The translations under genes and the position numbers were made by a program. 62,474 nucleotides of DNA from Cytophagales bacterium (GTDB lineage Bacteria; Bacteroidota; Bacteroidia; Cytophagales; Microscillaceae): positions 1 to 62,474 of the forward strand of contig JAAFIN010000003.1 of NCBI GenBank assembly GCA_013297825.1, in the 5' to 3' direction. The notes beneath the pieces are model-generated. The model did not search any database. It was not told the DNA's origin and was given only the letters and a program-made list of their open reading frames with translations. Positions 25,301 through 33,404 of the stretch are shown here, one piece after another (positions within the stretch are counted from its first letter, which is position 1; each line of letters starts with the position of its first letter).

Positions 25301-25996
25301 ATATTTTTGGGCAAAGATATTGCCCCAACTGTTGTTTGCTCGTATGTAAGTAGCTTCAAAACCCACTGCTCGCAGGTTTGGGGTGATGGTATTGAGGCTT
25401 CTAATAACAAAAATAGCAGAAAGCAAGGCAATAATGCTTACCAAAAATAGGTAATCCGTAAGGTTAATATGTGTTGCTCCTAAACTTACCACATATACCA
25501 AACTTTCACCCAACAAAAGCCCTATATTTGCAGGGTTTCGCTCCTGTTTGTAAGGCGAAAAACCTAATACTTTCTCGGTACTTGACCAAAAAACTAAGCG
25601 TAAAAAGGTATTGTATAAAGGCAACATTGCCATCGTGAGGAATATCCAAGTATTTCCGCCCACACTTTGGGGCAATCGCCCTCCCAACGCAGTCAAAAGT
25701 ATTGCCAACCACGCCACAGTTATCCAAAGTCCTGCATTGGCAAGTGATATAAAAGGTGCATAAAGTTGTTGTCTTGCGTATATTCCAAGCCCTATAAGTC
25801 CTATAATACCTGCTAATCCTGTGGAAAGTGGCAACATTACAGGCGAAAATCCGCCTAAAAAAAGGCTTATACTTGCTAAATTGTAAGAAGATAACGCAAT
25901 ACCAATGAATACACCCCAAGCAGTTAGGAAATATTGCTTGTATTTTTGGGTTATTTCTTGGGTATTTAAGGGAATTTTGGGAATAAAAGAGGACAT
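22346..25996 (-). CDS. NTT-like multi-pass transporter fused to HEAT repeats and cNMP-binding-like domain
   Basis: A 1216-residue protein in three parts. Residues 1-430 hold about 12 membrane segments of the NTT (ATP/ADP translocase)/MFS-like type (GVFIGIALSSYNLASISLFL, DYFFLSALDAAYKG, LGFGLLV-like segments). Residues 470-1050 are helical, HEAT-like and soluble. The last 140 residues resemble a cyclic-nucleotide-binding fold (LAKIANNAELIRGTTGEILINYEN, IYQGSILVEDD, LICRLEFLGKEH). Related proteins with this layout occur in free-living Bacteroidota, and what they carry is unproven. The C-terminal domain suggests gating by a small ligand. Start at ATG 25996. Possible two-gene unit with the GNAT gene. 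Confidence 0.8.
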   Translation of the reverse strand: MSSFIPKIPLNTQEITQKYKQYFLTAWGVFIGIALSSYNLASISLFLGGFSPVMLPLSTGLAGIIGLIGLGIYARQQLYAPFISLANAGLWITVAWLAILLTALGGRLPQSVGGNTWIFLTMAMLPLYNTFLRLVFWSSTEKVLGFSPYKQERNPANIGLLLGESLVYVVSLGATHINLTDYLFLVSIIALLSAIFVIRSLNTITPNLRAVGFEATYIRANNSWGNIFAQKYLVLLGLLAGLVAFLGIYIDYFFLSALDAAYKGTTAQRKIYFLAMFGVIGSGIGFLLRLYLSRFIIRQYGLRLGMLIMPLGLVFTVLVLVVMAAILGSDLSLASIVAFGLLVASKMLYDLGRESFFVPIFRLYLLPINERLRGDIQLKLEGGLYYLGVMLGGFSIFFLGKYLPSNIAGQLLGVLLVLGALIYIIFRSNAEYKNSLQGSLSKKEEKNIQKKTLLDTDKAKKSTFLPLSEKIYQKIDKKPHELSENGIIWHLGMLKVLNPITYKKAILRLLDNPEEKIQPFLKDLENNINTLIEMIDKKAYNIISANSHPQFALSFYKKTRYHLAESRKESLILDEKILNWISYIDEKLRLLSLEGEMYGLSVQDKLDNEDEILRNAIDIFAKEIVDNIAELAKNANKEIQKISLQINENIQKIALQEAQHWCILEAIPVLYVLINSKYFSVFKHSDVIQKTYNVLKGAEYRLERLKYLEQLTLSKLENERTFGALLTTYAKPDIKIRLLSQLLQDPKNPVRYYATVASAKTNNVDLYNNLIEKLGSLQYGNASFASMVETSEEIFETLELAFYIAGQKEIVQKRIAQIYGYIGTSKALELLLKKITYSNQTVALFCLEMLSKCGYHIEDNDSITAINEELNNTCETLTWNLSILLDLKRQNASQTIIKALENELETDYDKIFSLMALIYDSNSVNLVKENIRSGDADRADFAIELLEIFVAETSKMKLKTLLNSSSMSQKIETMQDFFPTDPMNLEDALFAIIQKDYKWINIWTKACALYELSQMDKYTDQTIFLANVVNPNTMLSELSAKTLYKKDNTVFEEKLNRINNRKNYQKSVESAIKVQKDEDLAEYSLPTLKFEIAKFLQEIPEFSNIEGLTLAKIANNAELIRGTTGEILINYENFDKLDYFVIYQGSILVEDDEAVFSKKYTEKMLICRLEFLGKEHQNISLIAKSDFVVYKFNAEILHQIMSLEENIPEAILEIRN

Positions 25997-26076
25997 AACG
26001 CTTTTGAAAATGGTGTAAAATTGTTTGGTGGGATACCAAACAAGGTTACATATTTTTGGGATAAATAGATTTTTGG

Positions 26077-27750
26077 TTATTTTTCAGATTTTTGTTCGTC
26101 TTGGGCTTCAAATATTGCGATTTCTTTTTTGAGGTCTTGTCTTTTTTTGCGAATATCAGGAACTTGCAATTTTAGGACATTTTCATCACTATTTTTAATG
26201 GTAATAAGCAGATTATCAAGTTCTACTACTTTGTCTTTGAGGCTTTGAAGGTGTTGTTTTTTCAAAGTTTGCAAAGTAATAAGTTCTTTGCTTGGTTTTT
26301 CTTCTTTTCCTGTTTCCAATTCACGTTGTTTGCGTAGAAGTTCAGCACGTTGAGCTTCAAAATTAATTTTTTGCTGTTCAAGAGCATATTTTTTTTGAAG
26401 TGCATCTATATTTTTCAAAGTTTTTTCAATATGAACCTGCACACTGTCCTCTGTACCGCCATTTCTTTGACTTTTTATTTTTTCAACTTTATCAATTTTT
26501 TTCGGTTTTGTGGTGTCTTTTCCATTTGATTCGTCATAATTTTTAGTAGAAAGTTCATTTTTTTGTTTTTTGTCGTTTTCTTCTTTGATTTGGTCATAAG
26601 ATTTCAGATTGAGTTCCGTTTTTTTCTTTTTCTTATTATTTTTTTCAGATTCTTTGCGTTTTTTGTCTAATTCTCTTTGACGTTTTTTTCTTTCTTTTTT
26701 AGAAAGTTTAGAAAGGTCTTCTTCAGGTTGGACATTGGTAATTTTTGCGATTTCTTCAAGCCCCCCATCCCCCAAAGGGGGAGTTTTTTTATCTTCTTTT
26801 TTGGGTTCTTCTTTTTTCTCCTCTTCTTTTGGAATTTCATTTACAATTTTTTCTTCTTTCTTTTCTTCTTTTTTCGGTTCTTCTTTTTTCTCCTCTTTTT
26901 TAGGTTCAGATTTTACTTCTTTTTTGGCTTCTTTTTTCTCCTCTTTTTTAGCTTTTGGGTCTTTTCCTGATTGTTTTTTAGCATCTTCTTTTGCTTTTTC
27001 AAGGTCAGCTTTTGCTTGTTCTTGGGCTTTTATGGCATCTTCTTGTGCTTTTTTGAGTTTTGCAGTTTCTTCCTGCAATTTTTTCATTTCTTCTGACTGT
27101 TTTTTAATAATGTCAGTTTGTTTTTTCATTTCATCAGTTTGCTTTTTGATGGCATCAGTTTGTTTTTTGACAAGTGCTTCTTGTTCAGTAACTTTCTTTT
27201 TCATTTCATCAACTTGTTTTAGCAATTTAGTAGGTTTAAAAATACTAAAAATACCTACAATGCTATTTCCAATAAAAGCAAGCCCTTTTCCAATGGCAGA
27301 AAGATTTTTCACGCCTGTTTCAGCTTGTTGTATTGCACCAAATCTTTTTCCGCCTTCATTATTAAAAGTGTAATAATGTGGAACTTCTAAGTCGCCAATT
27401 TTGGCTTTTTTCTCTTTGAGGACAAAACGTTCAGGTTTTTCCAACAATTTGCAGAGATTTAAGTCAAAAGCAGAGGAATTTGGGGTGAGTGTATCCACTT
27501 TCCTCATTTTTCTAAAACTATAAAAACTGCCTGTGTCGGTAACTGCGACAATCCAAGTAGAGCCTTCCCGTAGTACGAATACAGAGTACGGAATGCCCTG
27601 TTCGCTCTTATCTTGTTGGGAAGGTTTGAGAGTGGCGAACTTTTTTAGGCAATCTGTATTAATTTCTTTTGCTTTTTGAGAAATTTGTGCATAAATTTGC
27701 CCTATTCCCAAGAAAGTTAAAAGAAAAAAGTAAGATATTTTTTTTGTCAT
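26077..27750 (-). CDS. Exported protein with long coiled coil and Lys/Glu-rich linker
   Basis: From the ATG at 27750 (MTKKISYFFLLTFLGIGQIY then AQ) the product has a signal peptide; the in-frame ATG at 27777 adds nine residues and is less likely. Residues about 25-165 form a globular part (IPYSVFVLREGSTWIVAVTDTG). Residues 175-255 are a coiled coil built on a 7-residue KKQTD-x-[IM] repeat. Residues about 260-350 are almost only Lys and Glu. A second coiled coil is at the C-terminus. One end of the intergenic palindromic element lies inside the gene (26758-26783), encoding TPPLGDGG in the linker. It is divergent from the GH18 gene 60 bases away, which also has a charged linker. Function unknown. 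Confidence 0.75.
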   Translation of the reverse strand: MTKKISYFFLLTFLGIGQIYAQISQKAKEINTDCLKKFATLKPSQQDKSEQGIPYSVFVLREGSTWIVAVTDTGSFYSFRKMRKVDTLTPNSSAFDLNLCKLLEKPERFVLKEKKAKIGDLEVPHYYTFNNEGGKRFGAIQQAETGVKNLSAIGKGLAFIGNSIVGIFSIFKPTKLLKQVDEMKKKVTEQEALVKKQTDAIKKQTDEMKKQTDIIKKQSEEMKKLQEETAKLKKAQEDAIKAQEQAKADLEKAKEDAKKQSGKDPKAKKEEKKEAKKEVKSEPKKEEKKEEPKKEEKKEEKIVNEIPKEEEKKEEPKKEDKKTPPLGDGGLEEIAKITNVQPEEDLSKLSKKERKKRQRELDKKRKESEKNNKKKKKTELNLKSYDQIKEENDKKQKNELSTKNYDESNGKDTTKPKKIDKVEKIKSQRNGGTEDSVQVHIEKTLKNIDALQKKYALEQQKINFEAQRAELLRKQRELETGKEEKPSKELITLQTLKKQHLQSLKDKVVELDNLLITIKNSDENVLKLQVPDIRKKRQDLKKEIAIFEAQDEQKSEK

Positions 27751-27809
27751 ATTAAAATTATGCTTTAACTTTCGCAATATATTACGTTATTGTCTTAATT
27801 CCCAAAAAA

Positions 27810-29831
27810 ATGCGAATTTTCGCTCTAAAATCTCAACTTATGGCGTGTTTTTCACAAAAATTTTACAAAAAAGTGTTTTTTTTGTGCCTCTTTTTTGTTG
27901 CCTTTTCACAACTACCAACTTTTGCACAATTTAAAGACAAAATTAAGAAAAAAGTTGATGAAGTCAATCCTGCGAAAAAAGATGAAGAAAAAAAAGATGA
28001 AGAAAAGAAAAATAATGAAACTAAAGATGGCAATTCTAAAAATGGTAACTCAGAAGAAGCTAATAAAGGTAATGACAAAAAAGAAAATTCATCAAATAAT
28101 AAAGATGGAAATGATAAAAAAGATGGTGCTGGCTCACAACAAGTTGGTAACAATGGCAAAACTGGCGAAAATGGAAAAGCCAATCCAACCATTGACCCTT
28201 TGCAACCCTTTGACCCCAATAGTTTAGGCAAAGAAAATACACTCGCAGGTGGCAAAGGTGATGCTGGCGGTAAAGGCGACAAAGCTGGTGGCAAAGGCAA
28301 AAAAGGTGATGTAAAGTTGGACGAAAATGTGCGTCTGATTGATACAACCGCTTTTCAAGCAAGGTCTTATAATGTCAAAAAAAGAGACCAAATTGCTTAT
28401 AAAGATGGTTTGGATAAAATGACACCGCTCACACACCAAAATTCTTACACCAAAAAACGTGTTTTGCAAAAAGGAAAAACAGTATTTGGTTGGCACCCAC
28501 ATTGGGCAGGTGATGCCTTCAAAAGTTATAATTTTTCTTTGCTTTCTGCAGTGGCTTATTATTCTTATGAAATAAATCCAAGCACAGGATTTTATTATTC
28601 TGTTCACGATTGGGAAGAAACACAACTTATTACTTACGCCCAACGTGAAAAATGCAAGGTTTTGTTAAGTGCGAGTTGTTTTGGGGCTGAAGGTGTGAAT
28701 AAATTTTTGAATAATACAGATGCACAAGCCAATTTTATCAAAACCATTATAGAACTTCTCCAAAAACGCAAAGCAAATGGTGTTCATTTGGATTTTGAAC
28801 AAATTTCAGGAAAAAATAGAAATAATTTTACCAATTTTATCATTGATTTGTCTTCGCAACTCAAATCTGCTATCAAGGATTCTTGGCTTACAATGAGCCT
28901 TCCGCCTATTGATTTTGAAGGTGCGTTAGATATGGCACAATTACATTTGCATACTGACCTTTTTATTATCAATGGACAAGAATTTTATGGTGCAAATACT
29001 GACCTCGCAGGGCCTGTTTCGCTTGCAACAGGTGGCAAAAATTGGTGGAATTATTCATTAGATAGAAGCATTGATGAATATATTGCAGGCGGTGTGCCTC
29101 CTACCAAATTGCTTTTGGGTGTGTCATATTATGGTGCGGAATGGGTTACAGAAAGCCTTAAAACACCTTCTGAAGCATTAAAATTTGTGAAATATCACCC
29201 TTATAGAGATATTAAAAAGAAATTGGGTTTTTCACAACCCAAAGAAGATGCAGAAGCAATGAGTAATTTTTATGTTTATAGAGATAATAACAACAATTAT
29301 CGCCAAATTTGGTATGATGACAGCCTCGCACTAACCAAAAAATATGACTTTGTGAATAGCAAAAAACTCGCAGGCGTAGGTATTTGGGCGTTGGGTTATG
29401 ATAATGGTTATCCACATCTTTGGCAAGCATTGGCAAGTAAATTCGCAGTAGCAGAAGAAAAACCAAAACAAGCAGTAAATCCTGGTATGATAGGACAATT
29501 TATGAATAATATTTCAACCATAGCACGTAACCCTGCAGGAGCATTAAAAAATGGTAGTGTAATTTTCTCGCTTTTAGCTATATTTTTAGGGGCAGGTGTG
29601 GGTGCGTATGCGTTGATGTATCAATATGGTTGCCAATGGTCAAGAGCATTTAATCTAATTATCAAAAGTGGTGTTGCATTGATGATAATTTGTTTTGTGT
29701 GTTTGGTATTTCTTTTATTTAAAATATTTAGTGCTGAAACCGCTCTTTGGGCAATGGGTGCGTTTTTGTTAGGAATTATCGTTTTTGTGTTGATAAGTAG
29801 GAGTTTTTTGAGTGAAAAGGAATTGCCTTAA
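27810..29831 (+). CDS. Exported GH18-type glycosidase domain protein with C-terminal membrane helices
   Basis: A 673-residue protein: signal peptide (VFFLCLFFVAFSQLPTFAQ), a 130-residue Lys/Asn/Gly-rich linker (KKDEEKKDEEKK, GGKGDAGGKGDKAGGKG), a GH18 TIM barrel (about 220-550) and three C-terminal membrane segments (about 575-665). The GH18 active-site strand is GVHLDFEQIS (about 324-333), with the catalytic Glu preserved at about 330, and barrel strands VLLSASCFG, LTMSLPPI, LLLGVSYYG and GVGIWALGYD follow in order. Bacterial relatives cut peptidoglycan, chitin or host glycans, and the linker and anchor suggest action at the cell envelope. A start at the internal ATG at 27840 would give a more usual signal peptide length. 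Confidence 0.82.
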   Translation: MRIFALKSQLMACFSQKFYKKVFFLCLFFVAFSQLPTFAQFKDKIKKKVDEVNPAKKDEEKKDEEKKNNETKDGNSKNGNSEEANKGNDKKENSSNNKDGNDKKDGAGSQQVGNNGKTGENGKANPTIDPLQPFDPNSLGKENTLAGGKGDAGGKGDKAGGKGKKGDVKLDENVRLIDTTAFQARSYNVKKRDQIAYKDGLDKMTPLTHQNSYTKKRVLQKGKTVFGWHPHWAGDAFKSYNFSLLSAVAYYSYEINPSTGFYYSVHDWEETQLITYAQREKCKVLLSASCFGAEGVNKFLNNTDAQANFIKTIIELLQKRKANGVHLDFEQISGKNRNNFTNFIIDLSSQLKSAIKDSWLTMSLPPIDFEGALDMAQLHLHTDLFIINGQEFYGANTDLAGPVSLATGGKNWWNYSLDRSIDEYIAGGVPPTKLLLGVSYYGAEWVTESLKTPSEALKFVKYHPYRDIKKKLGFSQPKEDAEAMSNFYVYRDNNNNYRQIWYDDSLALTKKYDFVNSKKLAGVGIWALGYDNGYPHLWQALASKFAVAEEKPKQAVNPGMIGQFMNNISTIARNPAGALKNGSVIFSLLAIFLGAGVGAYALMYQYGCQWSRAFNLIIKSGVALMIICFVCLVFLLFKIFSAETALWAMGAFLLGIIVFVLISRSFLSEKELP

Positions 29832-30145
29832 ATGATATTCAGGGGAAAGTAATAAGGGGAAAGGTGTAAGTACATAAAAGTCAAAATATAAAAACAATTT
29901 TATTCATAAAATTTTTCTAAAAAGCTAAAAATTTTCAAAAATTTTTAGCTTTTTTTTAATAAAAAATTAACTAAAAAAATAGTTAATTTTTATTAAAAAG
30001 CATTTTTATAATTAAGCAAAATACTTTTTTTTCAAAAAAATAAACCTTGATTTTGGCTGTTTTGTATTTTTAGATTCACACCTCGTACCTTGTTGCTTTT
30101 ATCTTAGTACAAAATTTATTTTTTTGTGCTACTTTTGCAAAAAAT
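29832..30145. other. Intergenic region with terminator and promoter of the glycan cluster
   Basis: No gene. A terminator hairpin is at 29919-29956, a second A/T hairpin (TTAACTA-x6-TAGTTAA) at about 29966-29990, and a TACTTTTG -7-like box at 30130-30137 only 8 bases before the ATG at 30146; no good TTTG stands 19 bases before it. Confidence 0.45.
29919..29956 (+). terminator. Terminator after the GH18 gene
   Basis: The arms AAAAAGCTAAAAATTT and AAATTTTTAGCTTTTT pair almost perfectly around a short loop and run into eight T, about 90 bases after the GH18 stop. Confidence 0.65.
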
Positions 30146-31207
30146 ATGAAAATTCTAATCACAGGCGGAGCTGGTTTTGTAGGCTCACATTTGGCGATAA
30201 GCCTCAAAAAACAATATCCTTCTTATCAAATTATTTGTTTGGATAACCTCAAAAGGCGAGGTTCAGAGCTTAATTTGCCACGCTTGCGAATGTATGATGT
30301 GCAGTTTATGCACGCTGATATACGCAATGCGGAAGATTTGGCTGATGTGCCAGCTTTTGACGTGCTTGTTGATGCGTCAGCAGAACCTTCTGTTTTGGCA
30401 GGCATTACTTCACCTGTTACACAGGTCGTTAATAATAATCTTTTGGGAACAGTGAATTGTTTGGAATTGGCAAAAAAACACAAAGCAAATTTTATTTTTC
30501 TTTCTACAAGTAGAGTTTATCCCATTCAAGCCTTAGAAAGTGCGAATTTTGAGGAATTAGAAACTCGTTTTTCGTGGACAAATAACCAAATTTTAGCAGG
30601 AATTTCTCAAAAAGGCGTAACAGAAGACTTTACGCTCAAAGGCTCACGCTCTTTTTATGGTACTACAAAATTAGCCTCTGAACTACTTATACAAGAATAT
30701 GACGCACTTACAGGTATGAAAACGGTTATCAATCGTTGTGGAGTGCTTACAGGTGCGTATCAAATGGGAAAAATAGACCAAGGTGTGGTAGTGTTGTGGA
30801 TGGCAAGGCATTTTTGGAAAGGAAAATTAGGTTATTTTGGGTATGGTGGCGAAGGCAAACAACTGCGTGATATGCTTGATGTGGCAGATTTATACACATT
30901 GATTGATAAACAAATTCACGAAATAGACACATTCAGAGGCGAAATTTTTAATGTGGGAGGAGGCAACCAAATAAGCGTTAGTTTGCAAGAACTAACCAAA
31001 ATATGCCAAGAAATCACAGGAAACCACATTGAAATTACAAAAGTGGTGGAAAATCGTGTGGCTGATTTGCGTATTTATACGACTGATAACCAAAAAATCA
31101 CAAACCTTTGCGGTTGGACACCCAAAAAACAACCTACACAAATTCTAAAAGAGATTTTTGAATGGATAAAAGAAAATGAAAAGGATTTGAAACCCATTTT
31201 AAACTAA
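30146..31207 (+). CDS. NAD-dependent SDR epimerase, CDP-paratose/tyvelose 2-epimerase-like
   Basis: A 353-residue extended SDR enzyme: NAD-binding TGGAGFVGSH (7-16), acidic ribose-binding DNLKRRGSELNLPRL, FLSTSRVYP and the catalytic YGTTK (Y-x-x-x-K, near 172). The DNL-x-R-x-G-x-E-x-NL-x-x-L signature is that of RfbE-type CDP-paratose 2-epimerases. The end pattern GGEGKQLRDMLDVADL is shared with that family. It is the first gene of a plus-strand surface-glycan cluster, with the next gene starting 5 bases after its stop. It likely makes or epimerises an activated sugar for this glycan. Confidence 0.85.
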   Translation: MKILITGGAGFVGSHLAISLKKQYPSYQIICLDNLKRRGSELNLPRLRMYDVQFMHADIRNAEDLADVPAFDVLVDASAEPSVLAGITSPVTQVVNNNLLGTVNCLELAKKHKANFIFLSTSRVYPIQALESANFEELETRFSWTNNQILAGISQKGVTEDFTLKGSRSFYGTTKLASELLIQEYDALTGMKTVINRCGVLTGAYQMGKIDQGVVVLWMARHFWKGKLGYFGYGGEGKQLRDMLDVADLYTLIDKQIHEIDTFRGEIFNVGGGNQISVSLQELTKICQEITGNHIEITKVVENRVADLRIYTTDNQKITNLCGWTPKKQPTQILKEIFEWIKENEKDLKPILN

Positions 31208-31212
31208 AAAAA

Positions 31213-32604
31213 ATGAATAATAAAACGTTTTTTGTTGTACCAACTATTTTTTTGATATATGTAATTGGTATGATATTTTTATGGGGTGTGAATTTTCCTT
31301 TTTTTGACCAATGGGAGTTTATTCCATTGTTGGAAAAAATGTATGCGAATGAACCTATATTTTTTTCTGATTTTTTTGCCCAACACAACGAACACAGATT
31401 GTTATTTCCAAGAATGATAATGCTTGTTTTGGCTTATTTTACAAATTGGAATATTATCGCAGAACTTTATATAAATGTTGTTTTGATGGCTTGCATTTCA
31501 TTTTTTATGTTAAATAAAATAAAAAATGATGGATTTTTAATGTTAGAAAATAATATTTTGGAAAACAAAAATGTTAATTTCTTTTTTAATTTTTTGGTTG
31601 TAACAAGCATAAGTTTATTGTTTTTTTCTTTTGCACAATCCGAAAATATTATGTGGGGTTGGCAAATACAGATTTTCTTAAATATTCTTTTTGTGATGTT
31701 TGGCATCAATAACTTACGAAAATCTCAAAATAATATTTGGAATTTTATATTTGCAATGTTTTGTGGAATAATTGCAGGTTTTTCATTTGCCAATGGTTTA
31801 TTTTATTTTTTGATAGGTTTTATTATTATTTTATTTTTACAAAATCAATCAAAAAAACAAAAAATTGCTTATCTTTTTGCGTGGTTAATATTTACAATTA
31901 TCATATTTTCTGCTTATTTTTATGGATATGAACGTCCTCCACATCACCCAACGCCCCAAATTTCTTTAAATTATGTATTAAATTATATAGCTTTTGTATT
32001 TGCATTTTTGGGTAATCCTATTTTTGAATCAGATGCAGTTGCTTCTATGATTTCAGGAATGGTAGGCGTAAGCATTTATGTATTTGGCATTTGGAAAATT
32101 TATCATTATACAAAAGATAATTGGGAAAATCAAAAACAATATTTTGAAAAATATAATTTTTATTTTTATTTGTCTTTGTACGCAATAGGTTCTGGATTGG
32201 TTACAGCACTTGGGCGTACAGGCATAGGGCTTGCACAAGCATCTTCAAGCAGATATGTTACAATATGCAATTTATTTTGGGTGTGTAATTTTGTTATTAT
32301 TTTTATTTTATTGAAAGAAAATTTTATTTCACAAAAAAATAAAAATGTTTTGTTAGGATTATTTTCTATAATTTTGCTCACTATGTTTGCATCTCATATC
32401 GTTGGCTCAATAGAAATGTATAATCACAATGTTTATATGAATGATTGTAAAACCAAAATGCTTCACATAGAAAATACAAAAACCACAACCCACGAAAAAC
32501 ACCCTTGCGAATGTGCATACACCAACCAAAAAATAAAAATCATAATAGAAGGAAATACCACACTTAAAAATAGAAAACTCTCTTTTTATCACAATAAAAA
32601 ATAA
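31213..32604 (+). CDS. Polytopic membrane protein, probable GT-C-like glycosyltransferase (copy 1)
   Basis: A 463-residue protein with about 10-11 predicted membrane helices. The first external loop has FPFFDQWEF and FFAQHNEHRLLFPR; an Asp in that position is typical of GT-C lipid-linked sugar transferases. It is a clear paralogue of the product of 33405-34763, which shares the FSDQWDFV and FAQHNEHRIFFPR positions and overall helix order. The C-terminal 60 residues are soluble, with HEKHPCECAY. No named family is certain. Located between an epimerase and a GT2 gene, it is likely to transfer sugars from a lipid carrier outside the inner membrane. Confidence 0.72.
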   Translation: MNNKTFFVVPTIFLIYVIGMIFLWGVNFPFFDQWEFIPLLEKMYANEPIFFSDFFAQHNEHRLLFPRMIMLVLAYFTNWNIIAELYINVVLMACISFFMLNKIKNDGFLMLENNILENKNVNFFFNFLVVTSISLLFFSFAQSENIMWGWQIQIFLNILFVMFGINNLRKSQNNIWNFIFAMFCGIIAGFSFANGLFYFLIGFIIILFLQNQSKKQKIAYLFAWLIFTIIIFSAYFYGYERPPHHPTPQISLNYVLNYIAFVFAFLGNPIFESDAVASMISGMVGVSIYVFGIWKIYHYTKDNWENQKQYFEKYNFYFYLSLYAIGSGLVTALGRTGIGLAQASSSRYVTICNLFWVCNFVIIFILLKENFISQKNKNVLLGLFSIILLTMFASHIVGSIEMYNHNVYMNDCKTKMLHIENTKTTTHEKHPCECAYTNQKIKIIIEGNTTLKNRKLSFYHNKK

Positions 32605-32619
32605 TATGAAACAAATAAT

Positions 32620-33360
32620 ATGAAATTAAGCGTTGTAATTCCTGCCTATAATGAAGAAGGTTCTATTGCTGAAACCTTGCAACATATTTATACCACATTA
32701 CAAAAATACAATATTCCACACGAAATTGTGGTTACAAATGATAATTCAAAAGACAATACCGAAAACATTTTAAAAGAATTGCAAAAAGAAATTCCTACAT
32801 TGGTGTATTATAATAATATTTCAGGTAAAAATGGTTTTGGCTATGCAGTAAGATATGGTTTGGAAAGATTTACAGGGGATTGTGTGGCAATAATGATGGC
32901 TGATATGTCAGATGATGCAGAGGATTTGGTAAAATATTACAATAAAATGTTGGAAGGGAATTATGATTGTGTTTTTGGAAGTAGATTTATGAAAGGTGGA
33001 AAAGTATATGATTATCCCAAAATAAAACTTTATATCAACCGTTTTGCTAATTTTATTGTGAGAATGGTAATGGGCATCAAATACAATGACACCACAAATG
33101 CCTTCAAACTTTACAAAAAAGAAACAATGGAAGGTTTAAAACCTTTTCTTGCGCCTCATTTTAATCTTACGCTTGAACTTCCTTTAAAAGCTATTGTAAG
33201 AGGTTATAATTATGCAGTAGTGCCTAATTCTTGGACAAATCGAAAAACAGGTATTTCAAAACTTAAAATCCGAGAAATGGGAAGTAGGTATTTTTTTATT
33301 TTGATGTATTGTTTCATAGAAAAATACTTTGCGAGAGGAGATTTTAAGAAAAAATGGTAA
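32620..33360 (+). CDS. GT2 glycosyltransferase, dolichol-phosphate-mannose synthase-like
   Basis: A 246-residue GT2 enzyme: VVIPAYNEEGSIAETL start, nucleotide-binding TNDNSKDNT, the DXD-like ADMSDD (about 92-97) and FGSRFMKGG. The sequence TNAFKLYKKETMEGL and SWTNRKTGISKLK match the polyprenyl-phosphate sugar synthase type. It lacks C-terminal membrane helices. It probably loads a sugar on the lipid carrier used by the flanking GT-C-like proteins. ATG 16 bases after the previous stop. Confidence 0.87.
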   Translation: MKLSVVIPAYNEEGSIAETLQHIYTTLQKYNIPHEIVVTNDNSKDNTENILKELQKEIPTLVYYNNISGKNGFGYAVRYGLERFTGDCVAIMMADMSDDAEDLVKYYNKMLEGNYDCVFGSRFMKGGKVYDYPKIKLYINRFANFIVRMVMGIKYNDTTNAFKLYKKETMEGLKPFLAPHFNLTLELPLKAIVRGYNYAVVPNSWTNRKTGISKLKIREMGSRYFFILMYCFIEKYFARGDFKKKW

Positions 33361-33404
33361 AAAAACCTAAAAAACAAATTTCAATTATTTAATGATTATT
33401 TTCA

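Noticed and set aside
26735-27373. 212-residue Ser/Phe-rich plus-strand frame inside the 26077-27750 gene
   Set aside because: Antisense of the Lys/Glu-rich linker and coiled coil; no start signal and no domain.
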